Shown: positions 1 to 8,434 of the stretch, piece after piece
Layout: every line of letters starts with the position of its first letter
Numbering within the stretch: position 1 is the stretch's first letter
Source: Nitrospirota bacterium
GTDB taxonomy: Bacteria; Nitrospirota_A; Leptospirillia; Leptospirillales; Leptospirillaceae
Assembly (NCBI GenBank): GCA_021838585.1
Contig: JAKCDE010000010.1
Span: 1-45,601, forward strand
Direction of reading: 5' to 3'
Length of the DNA stretch: 45,601 nt
The notes under the pieces: model-generated
The model's input: only the letters and a program-made list of their open reading frames with translations
What the model was told of the DNA's origin: nothing
Database searches by the model: none
Position numbers and translations under genes: made by a program

Positions 1-624
1 GTGATATGGCTGACCCGGGAGTCAAGGGAAAAGGACTTCGGAGACTGGGAGTGCGCTCTTGCCACCATGGTCGCCCACCATTTCGCCATCGCTCTGATGG
101 TCCAGGATTGGCGCACCCATCCTCCTCTCGAGCAGAATCCGGGGATCCTCGTGATCAATGAACGAGGGCATACGATCTACCGGAACGAGGAGATGGAAAA
201 AATATTCCCCGGCGGTATGCCCGACTGGATTGGCGGAGAGACGCCCAGCCAGTCCCTCCAGCTTCTTCACACCGAGAGGGGAACCTTCAGGACCCGATTC
301 TTCCCGGTCAGATCCCTGCCGGGTCCTTCAGCAGGAGAAGGGAAATCTCCGGGAAAAGGAAGGGTCGTGATTCTTGAACCCTATCCCCCGAAGGTTCTTC
401 TTTGCCAGAAAATGAAAGAGCTCGCTCTCTCCCGCCGCCAGTCGGAAATCGTTCTCGAGATCATGCGGGGACGGACCAACAAGGAGATTTCCGAAAAGCT
501 CCTGGTGTCGCTCCAGACCGTCAAGGATCACATTCACGACATCTTCAGGCTGCTGAATATCCGGAACCGCTCCGAACTCATCCTGAAGGTGATGGGGGAT
601 CTCCCCTTTTCGGAAAACCCGTGA
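1..624 (+). CDS. LuxR-family transcriptional regulator, 5' partial
   Basis: The window opens inside this gene, so the true start is probably upstream; a GTG at base 1 is in frame but is unlikely to be the start. The first ~35 residues look like the end of a GAF-type domain. Residues ~45-75 (NPGILVINERGHTIYRNEE) resemble the start of a PAS domain. The last ~65 residues are a LuxR/GerE helix-turn-helix, with SRRQSEIVLEIMRGRTNKEI followed by a VKDHIHDIF recognition helix. The family binds DNA as a dimer and responds to a ligand or phosphorylation in the N-terminal part; the signal here is unknown. The next gene is over 450 bases away, so this is probably the end of a transcription unit. The DNA-binding domain is clear; the sensory part is only inferred. 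Confidence 0.85.
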   Translation: MIWLTRESREKDFGDWECALATMVAHHFAIALMVQDWRTHPPLEQNPGILVINERGHTIYRNEEMEKIFPGGMPDWIGGETPSQSLQLLHTERGTFRTRFFPVRSLPGPSAGEGKSPGKGRVVILEPYPPKVLLCQKMKELALSRRQSEIVLEIMRGRTNKEISEKLLVSLQTVKDHIHDIFRLLNIRNRSELILKVMGDLPFSENP

Positions 625-1082
625 CTCCATCCCGGCCGGTCGGAGATTCCCCCTGACGGGACGGAGACTTCCTCTTTCAGGATCGCATCACAGATGGCAG
701 ATTTCCCGAGGCGCCGATTCAAGGTCTTGGCAGGTCCCTTTCATGACGCCCCTTTACAAATTTTCAAGCGTGAAGGGAGGGATCCCCTTCTCAAAATCTG
801 GACGGAAGGAGTTGCAAGGGAAGGGACCCGCCTCGACTTCCATTTTCCTACTTAAGTCCGTCCTGGGATCAACTTTCGGGGGGATTGGAAATTATCTTGT
901 TTTGTAGGAATATGTGAAATCATGAAGGAAAGGTTCGGAGCACTGTCCGGAATTCGTCGATAATAATTATTTTGATTTTTTTGCTCTTTTCTGGAATATT
1001 GATCAGGAAATGTGTTCATCCGTGCACCTCTGAGGAAATTACACCCATGGGCCAGCGAGGCCAAAACCCGAGGTTTGGACCA
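625..1082. other. intergenic region, no gene seen
   Basis: About 460 bases with no convincing reading frame. A small stem-loop (GAAGGG at 772-777 pairing with CCCTTC at 785-790) lies in it, with no T-tract directly after, so it is not a classical terminator. The right part (about 890-1010) becomes AT-rich and probably carries the promoter of the following lipoprotein gene, but no good -35/-10 pair could be fixed. Confidence 0.4.
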
Positions 1083-2135
1083 ATGTTCTTTCGGTTTCGA
1101 AAGACCCTGACTGTCTCCGCTTTTCTCTCCTTGACCCTCACGTTGGCCTTTTTCTCCCTTTCCTCCTGCGGAAACGGGAACTTGATGGGCAACGGCTCCG
1201 GAAGTCCGGGAACCGCGGCCGGAGCCCTGCAGGTCGCCAACACCGACATCGCGAACGGGAACTACTCCGGAGCCATCGCGGTCCTGGCGCCCTACTGTCC
1301 GAACAACAATTGCGTGAACCCGGACATCGCCAACGCCGACGCCGATGCCTACATCGCCATGGGGAACACGGCGACAGGAACCTCCGTCACCGGCCTCTCC
1401 GGCGCCACCGCCTCTTCCTCCGCCGGGGCCACCATCACCCAGATCCTTTCGACCGTCCTGAATCTCGTGAACAGCAATGCCAAATCAAACTATGTTCTCC
1501 AGGGAGTCGTCCAGGCCATCCCCTGCCTGTCCAACAACACCTGCGACACCAACTACCTCGACAATCTGGCCACCGCCCTTCAGGTCCTGGCCAACACCTC
1601 TTGCTCCGGGTCGAGCTCGGTCGCGACCAACTGTCCCGACTCATCCTCCATCCTGCTCGCCTCGGCCGTCTACCTCCTGGTCGTCGCCCAGTACGAGACC
1701 GGGATCGTCTACACCAACAGCACCTGGGAAATCTGCCCACCTCATGGAAGGGGGATCTCCACTAATTGCACGCCGGTTACGATCTTCCCGGAATCGTCTC
1801 TGGCCACCGACCTTGTGTCGACGTCAAACGCTAAAAATCGCCTTGCAAACATCGCCGAAATCCTTGGCGCCACCTGCAGCGGCAGCAACAACTGCGGAAC
1901 GGCCACGATCACGATTCCCGGATCCGCCAACGCCCTGAACGCCCTTCCCTTCTTTTTGTCCTCCCTGGGAAGCGCCAACACCAATATCGTCCAGTCCTTC
2001 TACCAGTTCCTGAACTCCCTGAGCCAGTGTTCCACACAAAATAAGACCGGATGTTGGAACAACGCCTCCGGAACGACCGCCAGCAGTCTTTCGATCAACG
2101 AAAACGGCATCGCCTGGTATCTGAGCCAGCTGTGA
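1083..2135 (+). CDS. cysteine-rich lipoprotein of unknown function
   Basis: The ATG at 1083 is chosen because GAGGT lies 9 bases upstream and because it gives a normal lipoprotein signal peptide: a short basic N-terminus, a hydrophobic stretch and the lipobox LSSC at residues ~29-32. Earlier in-frame starts would put about 37 odd residues before the signal. The mature protein (~318 residues) is rich in Ala, Ser, Thr and Asn. It contains twelve further cysteines arranged as six close pairs, for example CPNNNC, CLSNNTC and CSGSNNC, which suggests short disulfide loops in an oxidising periplasm or at the outer surface. Hydrophobic helical stretches lie between the pairs. No known domain is recognised. 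It precedes an outer-membrane barrel gene by 64 bases and may be co-transcribed with it. Confidence 0.75.
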   Translation: MFFRFRKTLTVSAFLSLTLTLAFFSLSSCGNGNLMGNGSGSPGTAAGALQVANTDIANGNYSGAIAVLAPYCPNNNCVNPDIANADADAYIAMGNTATGTSVTGLSGATASSSAGATITQILSTVLNLVNSNAKSNYVLQGVVQAIPCLSNNTCDTNYLDNLATALQVLANTSCSGSSSVATNCPDSSSILLASAVYLLVVAQYETGIVYTNSTWEICPPHGRGISTNCTPVTIFPESSLATDLVSTSNAKNRLANIAEILGATCSGSNNCGTATITIPGSANALNALPFFLSSLGSANTNIVQSFYQFLNSLSQCSTQNKTGCWNNASGTTASSLSINENGIAWYLSQL

Positions 2136-2199
2136 TCCCGGGACGACGATCGCCCCAAAAACTAAGGACGATTCCGCACCCTCCATCCAAGGACGAACG

Positions 2200-3348
2200 A
2201 TGACCCGAAAGCGCGACACCAAACAGACCGGTCCGATATCCGGAGTCCTGGCCTGTCTCCTGGCCCTGGCCCTCTTTCTCGTTCCCTCCCCCGCGCTGGC
2301 CGGCCCGTCGGGCGTGGCGGGAACGGCCCTCTTCCAGCAGTTTCCGCTTCTCTACCAGGGGGTTCTCGTGGAAGGGATGGGCGGCGCCTTCACCGCGGTG
2401 GCCGACGATTCCAACGCACCCTTCTACAATCCGGCCGGACTCGACAACATCGAGAAGTCGTCCTTCCAGATCCTGAACATCTCGGCCGACATCTCCTATC
2501 CCGGACTGTATCCGGATCTCTACAACAGCATCAACGGGGCCAGCACCAGCAACCCATCGAGCTACGTCAACGCCTTCAACAGCATCGCCGGGCAGAGCCT
2601 CTACGCCCGGGTCGGAGACTACTCGAACTTCACGACCCACGACTTCGCAATCGGCCTCCTGACCAACAACCAGATGCTGGGCGTCGCCAACGCCTCCCCC
2701 ACAACCACCAATCTGGCTTCCCTTGCGGCCCTTTCCGACACCGGGATCGTGATCAGCGGGGCCTATGGATTCTTCGACCACCATCTTCAGGTCGGCGCCA
2801 CCCTGATGGGACTCTACCAGATGTTCGAGAATGTCCCGTCCCTGACCGTCGCCCAGGCCAGCAACATCTCCGGAACCCTGTCGGGAGATCTCTCCCGGGG
2901 ATTCGGGGTGCTCGGCAATCTCGGCGCCATCTACAACTTCGACCTGCCCCTCAATCCGTCCATCGGCGCCTCGATTCTCAATGTCGGAACGGCGAGCTTC
3001 GGACAGGCGGGGTCCCTCCCCCAGATCATCAACGCCGGGGTGGGCATCAACCCGGACCTCGGATACGGAAAACTTCTGGCGGACATCGACTACGTCGACC
3101 TGACCAACTATCTCTATTACACCGGGGATTCCCTGTGGCTCCATACCCGTTTCGGGGTCCAGTACCAGTTTCCCGAGATCCTGACACTTTCGGCGGGTCT
3201 CTATGAAGGGTATCCCACTGTCGGGATCGGGGTCGACCTCTGGGCCTTCGAAGTCAACGCCTCCTACTACACCGAAGAAGCGAGCCCGATCCCCGGCCTG
3301 AATCCGGATCATATCGTGTCGCTTCAGGTGGCCTTCGGGTGGATGTAG
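2200..3348 (+). CDS. outer-membrane beta-barrel protein (FadL/PorV-like)
   Basis: This is a 382-residue protein with a Sec signal peptide ending at about ALA-GP (residue ~34). After it comes GMGGAFTAVADDSNAPFYNP, a pattern seen near the N-terminus of FadL-, PorV- and TraF-like outer-membrane proteins. The rest alternates short amphipathic strands with loops rich in Asn, Ser and Gly, as expected of a beta barrel; the chain ends VAFGWM. AAGGA sits 7 bases before the ATG. The substrate is unknown; FadL relatives move hydrophobic compounds and PorV relatives take part in secretion. Position downstream of a lipoprotein and upstream of a second one suggests a cell-envelope gene group. Confidence 0.7.
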   Translation: MTRKRDTKQTGPISGVLACLLALALFLVPSPALAGPSGVAGTALFQQFPLLYQGVLVEGMGGAFTAVADDSNAPFYNPAGLDNIEKSSFQILNISADISYPGLYPDLYNSINGASTSNPSSYVNAFNSIAGQSLYARVGDYSNFTTHDFAIGLLTNNQMLGVANASPTTTNLASLAALSDTGIVISGAYGFFDHHLQVGATLMGLYQMFENVPSLTVAQASNISGTLSGDLSRGFGVLGNLGAIYNFDLPLNPSIGASILNVGTASFGQAGSLPQIINAGVGINPDLGYGKLLADIDYVDLTNYLYYTGDSLWLHTRFGVQYQFPEILTLSAGLYEGYPTVGIGVDLWAFEVNASYYTEEASPIPGLNPDHIVSLQVAFGWM

Positions 3349-3421
3349 GATATTAATCGAAACAAGTTCGCGGGACCGGATTCCGGAAACGGACTATCAA
3401 TCCACAAAGGAGAACAGTTAG

Positions 3422-3988
3422 ATGATCAAGGCATCGCTTCGTCTTCCAATTTTCGTCGCACTCCTGTTTTTCGCGACCGCCTGTTCCACCCCGACCCCTT
3501 ACAACGGAGCCTTCCGGGACATGAACGGGGCGCAAGGCAACGGAAAGCTCGTTTCCTTCCCGGAAAAGGAGGCCTTCGACGCCTCCAAGGAAGCGCTTGT
3601 CGCCCATGGCTTCATCATCGATGCGAGCCAGACGAGTCTCGACAACGGACTCATTCTCGCAAACCGGAAGATGCAGGATGCTTCGGATCCGGAAGTCAGC
3701 TATGAGATCTCGGCTACGGTCAACCTCCTTCCGAAAGACGGTAACGCGACATTCGTCGCCCTGTCGGCCAACGAAAAGAAGATCCGTTACCAGAAGGAAC
3801 GCATCTGGTGGCACCTTCTATGGCTCATTCCTCTCTTCCCGGTCGGGACCGAATACCACACGGTGGAACGGCCTGAAAATACGGTGACAGACCAGTCGTT
3901 CTACAACGATTTCTTCACCTCGCTCGACCAGACTCTCCGGGCCATCGGCAAACCCACGACGAAAAAGATCACCGGAGCGGTCCGATGA
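3422..3988 (+). CDS. small envelope lipoprotein of unknown function
   Basis: A 188-residue protein with a clear lipobox (FATAC, Cys at residue ~21) after a hydrophobic signal. AAAGGAG lies 9 bases upstream of the ATG. The mature part has a mixed alpha/beta pattern and a hydrophobic patch, WWHLLWLIPLFPVG, near residues 130-143 that could be a membrane-dipping helix or a buried strand. It resembles loosely the uncharacterised DUF2242-type lipoproteins, but I cannot confirm the family. Its stop overlaps the start of the Sel1-repeat gene by ATGA, so the two are translationally coupled and may work together in the periplasm. Confidence 0.65.
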   Translation: MIKASLRLPIFVALLFFATACSTPTPYNGAFRDMNGAQGNGKLVSFPEKEAFDASKEALVAHGFIIDASQTSLDNGLILANRKMQDASDPEVSYEISATVNLLPKDGNATFVALSANEKKIRYQKERIWWHLLWLIPLFPVGTEYHTVERPENTVTDQSFYNDFFTSLDQTLRAIGKPTTKKITGAVR

Positions 3989-4725
3989 GACGATCCCTTT
4001 TCCTCTTCCTGGGGGCGACTCTCGCAGTCGCCCTCCTTCCTTCAGTCTCCCGGGCGGAGATGGACAGGAATGCGGCGATCCATCTGAAAGAAGAGTCCCT
4101 CAGACACAATCGCCTCGATCTCTATGACCTTCGCACCGCGGCCCATGGGGGCGATCTCTGGGCCGAGAACGAATACGGAGTCTACCTCTACCAGTCGGGC
4201 AAGGACAGCGCCAAAGGGCTTGCCTGGATCAGAAAGGCGGCACAGCATGGCTTGACGGTCGCCCAGAGAAATGTGGGATCCTTCTACGCGCGGGGCATTG
4301 TCGTCAGGCAAAACTATGCCCTCGCGGCGAAATGGTTCCATCCGGCGGCCGTGGCCGGAGACGGAAAGGCCCAATACTACCTCGGGATCCTTTACACCCG
4401 GGGGTGGGGGGTTCCGAAGGACCCCGCCAAGGCCATGAAATGGTTCCGGAAGAGCGCCCTCCAGAACGATCCCGCCCCGGCCTATCAGATTGGCCTTCTT
4501 TACGACAAGGGACAGGGGATCGAGCGGAACTCCGCCAAAGCCATCAAATGGTTCCGGGAGTCGGCGATCAAGAACTACGCTCCGGCCGAAAAAGCCCTGG
4601 CCACCGCCTATGCCAACGGGGACGGCGTTCCGAAGGATCCGGCCCTGGCACAGAAATGGTTCAAGAAGTCCAATCTCGTCCAAAACGGAGTGGGGGAATT
4701 TCTGGTCACCTGGGAGATCGACTGA
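3985..4725 (+). CDS. exported Sel1-repeat protein
   Basis: A 246-residue protein with an N-terminal signal peptide (basic start, hydrophobic core, cleavage near SRA-EM at ~25). About five Sel1/TPR-like repeats follow, each ~36 residues and ending like AMKWFRKSA, AIKWFRESA or AQKWFKKSN, with the usual YxLGxLYxxGxGVxKD core. Sel1 repeats form an alpha-solenoid used for protein-protein contact, here in the periplasm. The start overlaps the preceding lipoprotein stop by four bases. The partner is unknown; the preceding lipoprotein is the obvious candidate. Confidence 0.85.
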   Translation: MRRSLFLFLGATLAVALLPSVSRAEMDRNAAIHLKEESLRHNRLDLYDLRTAAHGGDLWAENEYGVYLYQSGKDSAKGLAWIRKAAQHGLTVAQRNVGSFYARGIVVRQNYALAAKWFHPAAVAGDGKAQYYLGILYTRGWGVPKDPAKAMKWFRKSALQNDPAPAYQIGLLYDKGQGIERNSAKAIKWFRESAIKNYAPAEKALATAYANGDGVPKDPALAQKWFKKSNLVQNGVGEFLVTWEID

Positions 4726-4754
4726 TGTCCCGGTTTCTTCCTATCGCCCTGAAT

Positions 4755-4833
4755 GAACCGGTGTGAGGTCTCCGGGACTTTCTCATTCCCCAGGAAATTC
4801 CGGACAATTTCTGCCGGTTCACCCTCTTTTTTT
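4755..4833 (+). terminator. possible Rho-independent terminator
   Basis: GAACCGG at 4755-4761 is the exact reverse complement of CCGGTTC at 4814-4820, and a run of seven T follows at 4827-4833. The loop is large (~52 bases) but could fold further inside. The position, just after the Sel1 gene and before a new promoter at 4899, fits a transcript end. The long loop keeps confidence low. Confidence 0.4.
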
Positions 4834-4898
4834 CCGCCAAACCATTCCGTCCCTTTTCATGGCTTCCGGCCCTTCTCTTATCCACTGAATCCCCCGAA

Positions 4899-4928
4899 TT
4901 GACGAGAGCTCCGGGAGAGTGCTAGATT
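4899..4928 (+). promoter_or_regulatory. sigma-70-type promoter for the RND export operon
   Basis: TTGACG at 4899-4904 and TAGATT at 4923-4928 are separated by 18 bases, a good match to housekeeping promoters. Transcription would start near 4935. Just downstream, GTCAATC is repeated at 4941-4947 and 4949-4955 (8-base period), a possible operator. The promoter position rules against the GTG at 4919 as the start of the next gene and favours the GTG at 5018. Confidence 0.6.
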
Positions 4929-5017
4929 CATCGTTAATTGGTCAATCAGTCAATCGGCACTCAACCGGACCGTCGGCGGTTCGGGGGGCTCTGTCGTGGA
5001 AGCGAGGGACTGTCCTG

Positions 5018-5800
5018 GTGGAAATCCCCGAGATCGAAAGAAATCCCGCTCGCGAATCAGGGGGATCCTCCGCTTTTTTCGCTCTCCGGACTGGACGATG
5101 GCTGCCCCGGAGATTCGGGGTTTTCAGTTTTCTTGTCCTTCTGGGATTTTGCTCCTTGTTGGGAGCGGGCGCCGCCTTCGGTGCCGATTCCGCTCCTGCA
5201 GCGACCACCGCGCCCCTGCCGGAATCCTCAAGCCAGGACGACGGGGTGTCTGAGCCCTACGCATCCCAGACCGGGAAGTTTGGCCTGTCAATCATGTTTC
5301 AGTACGATGTCCTCCAGACACCCGCCCCGATCGATCTTTTCCAGAACGGACTTGGAGGGGATGCCGAACTGTCCTATGGCATTGCCCGGGGCATTCGGGT
5401 TCTCGCCGGAGGCGGATTTCTGGCCAACACCCCCCATGTCTCTCCTCCGATCGCCCGCTATGGGCATCCGGTGCCAACGGGTCCCTCGAACCAATACGCC
5501 CAGGCTTATCTCGGAATCAAGGCGGAGCTGACACGGTGGATTCCCCAGATGATTCGTTACCAGCCCTGGTTTCCCTATTTCCGCGCAGACTCCGGGGGAG
5601 TCTTCTCAAGCATCAGCGACGCGGGTTTCCAGACCGGTCACCCCAACGGGTTGATGGAGGATGTCGGAATTGGCGTTGAAGGCCGACCCCGGGCCGTTCC
5701 CATGGCTTTTTTCGGAGAGGTGCGCTCCCAATGGCTTTTCCTGGGGCCCCAGGTCATTACAATTGTCCCGGTGTTCGCCGGAACGACCTTCTATTTCTGA
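5018..5800 (+). CDS. small outer-membrane protein of RND export operon
   Basis: The GTG at 5018 is chosen because GAGGG lies 9 bases upstream and because the promoter at 4899-4928 would leave the earlier in-frame GTG (4919) untranscribed. The ~260-residue product has a long N-terminus followed by a hydrophobic signal ending near AFGA. The body shows alternating strands typical of an 8- to 10-stranded barrel and ends in FYF, the aromatic C-terminus used by the Bam machinery. The last ~80 residues align by eye with the product at 14185-14943 (shared PYxRxDxGGV, GHPxGLxxDVGxG, FGE and a final ITI-P-AG strand). It is followed after 13 bases by a TolC gene, so it is probably an accessory outer-membrane part of that efflux system. 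No known function can be named. Confidence 0.65.
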   Translation: MEIPEIERNPARESGGSSAFFALRTGRWLPRRFGVFSFLVLLGFCSLLGAGAAFGADSAPAATTAPLPESSSQDDGVSEPYASQTGKFGLSIMFQYDVLQTPAPIDLFQNGLGGDAELSYGIARGIRVLAGGGFLANTPHVSPPIARYGHPVPTGPSNQYAQAYLGIKAELTRWIPQMIRYQPWFPYFRADSGGVFSSISDAGFQTGHPNGLMEDVGIGVEGRPRAVPMAFFGEVRSQWLFLGPQVITIVPVFAGTTFYF

Positions 5801-5813
5801 CAGGGCGGAACCG

Positions 5814-7301
5814 ATGGACATGACGACACGCCTCTCCGGAGAATTCGGGCTGGCCGAAAGGCTCAAGGCGCTTCTCCTGACGGTCCTGAGGATGCTTCTC
5901 TGGCTTGTCATTTTGTATCCGACCGGATCTCCTGCCGGTCCGCTCCCGGGGACTTCGTCCGACGGAGGGTCCTATCTGCTCGCCCCCAAAAAAGAGTCGA
6001 CCATCCATCTTCCCTCCCGCCTGAGCCTTCTCGAGGCGATGTCCGTCACGATCGAGCACCATCCCCAGTACCGGCAAATGGTCCACACCGCCCAGGCCAA
6101 CAAGGAGATCATCGGGGAGGCCCTCTCGAACTACATGCCCCACCTCTCCGCCGGAGCCGGGTACAACTACGAAACGGGAAACTTCGTAATCACGCCCGGC
6201 ATTCCGGCCTTCTTCATCGATCAGCTGACATCCGTTCCCAATTCGAACCAGACCTACAACTTCTACGAGGCCTCCTTCAACCTCACGCAGACGATCTTCA
6301 CCTTCGGCCAGCGGATCACCCAGGTCCGGCAGGCGAAATATGCCTACAAGTCCTCCCGGGATCAGGCCCGCTGGACCCTTGTCAACCTTCTCGCAAGCGT
6401 CGAGACCGCCTACGACACCCTGGCCCAGAATCTCCTTCTCGTCGAGGCGGCAAAAAAAACCGTCGAAGACTACAGGGCCCAGCTCCAGGTGGCCCAGGCG
6501 GAATACCAGATCGGCATGGCCGCCAAGTTCGATGTGTTGAACGCCCGGGTCAACCTTTCCAATGCCCAGCTCAATCTGATCACGGCCAGAAACAACGTCT
6601 CCACGGCCCGGGTCGCATTGAACAACGCCATGGGGATCGAGTCTAGCGTCTCCTATACCGTCGACACCGATCTCTCCTACGTTCCTTTCAGAGCGGACTA
6701 TCAAAAGCTGATCGCCCAGGCGCTACGGAACCGTCCCGATCTCTCGTCCGCCGTCAACCAGAAAAAGGCGGATCTTCAGAATGAGCGTTACTACGAAAGC
6801 ACCTACATGCCCTCCATCGGCATGACCGGCAGCTATACCTATGCCAGCATGTTCTTCCCCCTGACATACAACTGGTCGGTGGGTGCCACGATCTCCATCC
6901 CGATCTTTTCGGGATTCCTGACGGTGCATCAGGAACGTCAGGCCCAGAAGACGACCCTCGCCGCCCGCGACGCCGAGGAAAACGTCCGGGTTGGAATCGT
7001 GGCGTCGATCAGGCAGGATATTTACAATCTCAACACGGCCATGGAACGGATCAGGACCACACAGGATCTTCTGAGCCAGGCAAAGGAAAGCCTCAGGCTC
7101 GCCGCGGGACAGTACCAGGTGGGCGTGGGAAGCGCCGTCGCCCTGACCCAGGCGGAAGCCGATCTCGCGGCCGCCAGGGCCCAGGTGGTCCAGGCGGTCT
7201 ACGGTTACAAGATTGCCAGGGCGACGCTGATCAGGGACTCGGGGCTCGACCCGCTGACCGAGGCGAAACGGCGAAAAAACCGTGAGGAGCAGGGAAAGTG
7301 A
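5814..7301 (+). CDS. TolC-family outer-membrane efflux channel (first copy)
   Basis: A ~495-residue protein with the OEP/TolC repeat structure: two related halves, each with long coiled-coil helices rich in Ala, Gln and Asn and barrel strands. Recognisable pieces are NARVNLSNAQLNLITARNNV in the first half and YNWSVGATISIPIFSGF at the start of the second. The channel spans outer membrane and periplasm and receives substrate from the RND pump through the adaptor. The ATG at 5814 is 13 bases after the previous stop; another ATG is two codons on. The 3' end overlaps the adaptor gene start (GTGA). It is a clear paralogue of the channel at 12761-14188. Confidence 0.92.
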   Translation: MDMTTRLSGEFGLAERLKALLLTVLRMLLWLVILYPTGSPAGPLPGTSSDGGSYLLAPKKESTIHLPSRLSLLEAMSVTIEHHPQYRQMVHTAQANKEIIGEALSNYMPHLSAGAGYNYETGNFVITPGIPAFFIDQLTSVPNSNQTYNFYEASFNLTQTIFTFGQRITQVRQAKYAYKSSRDQARWTLVNLLASVETAYDTLAQNLLLVEAAKKTVEDYRAQLQVAQAEYQIGMAAKFDVLNARVNLSNAQLNLITARNNVSTARVALNNAMGIESSVSYTVDTDLSYVPFRADYQKLIAQALRNRPDLSSAVNQKKADLQNERYYESTYMPSIGMTGSYTYASMFFPLTYNWSVGATISIPIFSGFLTVHQERQAQKTTLAARDAEENVRVGIVASIRQDIYNLNTAMERIRTTQDLLSQAKESLRLAAGQYQVGVGSAVALTQAEADLAAARAQVVQAVYGYKIARATLIRDSGLDPLTEAKRRKNREEQGK

Positions 7302-8404
7302 ATCGACGCATGGGCCGCTTGGCCGTTTTCATTGGAGTCTTGCTGTTTCTCGTCGTTGTTGCCGTCCGGTTCGTCCACCGGCCGCAGGCGAAGACGGGAA
7401 GCCGGGGGAAGATCGCCGCGGCCGAGGTCGTGGGAATTATGCCGGTGAAGAGGGGAGACATCTCCGAGATCATTACGCTGACAGCCGACATCCAGCCCAT
7501 CAACCAGGCAGCGATTTACGCCCAGGTCAGCGGCTACCTCGACGAGATCACCGTCCGCCGGGGCTATCATGTTAAGAAGGGACAGCTCCTGGCGCACATC
7601 AACAGCACCACGCTCAAGGCCCAGTACCATCAGGCCCAGGCCAACCGGGACTACGTCTGCCTGAACGCGAAACGCTACAAGGCCCTCCTGGCGAAGAACC
7701 TCGTCTCGAAGGACTCCTACGACCTGGCATCCTCCCAGTGCCGCCAGGCCCAGGCCTCGGTCGACTACTCCCGCAAGATGCTCTCCTACGCGGATATCGT
7801 GGCTCCTTTCGACGGCTACATCTACAACCGGATGGTCGACCCCGGAGCGACCATCCCCGCGACGACCGCCGCTCTTTCCGCCAATTCCAATCCTCTCTTC
7901 ACGGTGGTCGACACCCACATCGTGAAGATCGTGGTCAATGTTCCGGAACGGGACATCCGTTATCTTCGGATCGGCCTTCCCGTCAAGGTCATGGTGGACG
8001 CCTTTCCAGGCCAGGCCTTCCCCGGCAAGGTCACCCGCATGAATCCGGCCCTCGACACCTCCACGCGCACCCTGGCCATCGAAATCGACATGCCGAACGC
8101 CGCCGGAGTCCTGAAACCCGGAATGTTCGCCAAGGCGGTCCTGGACCTTGCCACCCACCGGAACGTCCTCCTTGTCCCCAAGGAGGCGATTCTCTCAAGG
8201 CAGAACAAGACCTGGGTCTACACCGTGGACGGAAGGGGAGTCGCCCACAAGCACTCCGTGACCGTGGGCTTCATCGGGCGGAGGAAGGCCGAGATCAAGT
8301 CGGGTCTCGACCCGGGGGACACCGTCGTCGTCGCCGGACAGGAGCATCTCGAAGATGGAGATCATGTCCAGTCCCGGCCTGTCACTATGCAAAATGGCTA
8401 CTGA
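7298..8404 (+). CDS. RND efflux periplasmic adaptor (membrane-fusion protein)
   Basis: A 368-residue protein that begins at a GTG overlapping the TolC stop; GGAG lies 9 bases upstream. One N-terminal hydrophobic segment (residues ~8-23) anchors it in the inner membrane. The biotinyl-lipoyl half-motif QVSGYLDEITVRRGYHVKKG comes at ~70-90, then a short alpha-helical hairpin (~100-150), the second lipoyl half (ADIVAPFDGYIYNRMVDPGA) and the beta-barrel and membrane-proximal domains. The family bridges the RND pump and the outer-membrane channel. No metal-binding His/Met-rich region is seen, which argues against a CusB-type metal pump. Confidence 0.93.
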   Translation: MNRRMGRLAVFIGVLLFLVVVAVRFVHRPQAKTGSRGKIAAAEVVGIMPVKRGDISEIITLTADIQPINQAAIYAQVSGYLDEITVRRGYHVKKGQLLAHINSTTLKAQYHQAQANRDYVCLNAKRYKALLAKNLVSKDSYDLASSQCRQAQASVDYSRKMLSYADIVAPFDGYIYNRMVDPGATIPATTAALSANSNPLFTVVDTHIVKIVVNVPERDIRYLRIGLPVKVMVDAFPGQAFPGKVTRMNPALDTSTRTLAIEIDMPNAAGVLKPGMFAKAVLDLATHRNVLLVPKEAILSRQNKTWVYTVDGRGVAHKHSVTVGFIGRRKAEIKSGLDPGDTVVVAGQEHLEDGDHVQSRPVTMQNGY

Positions 8405-8434
8405 TCGCCCTCCAGGGGGAAGGGTTCCCGTTTT

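Noticed and set aside
690..760. Possible sigma-54 promoter near TTGGCAGGTCCCTTTCA
   Set aside because: The -12 element lacks the essential GC, and no nearby gene fits the spacing.
4919..5017. Earlier GTG start for the first small outer-membrane protein
   Set aside because: It lies inside the predicted promoter; a start at 5018 has a better Shine-Dalgarno.
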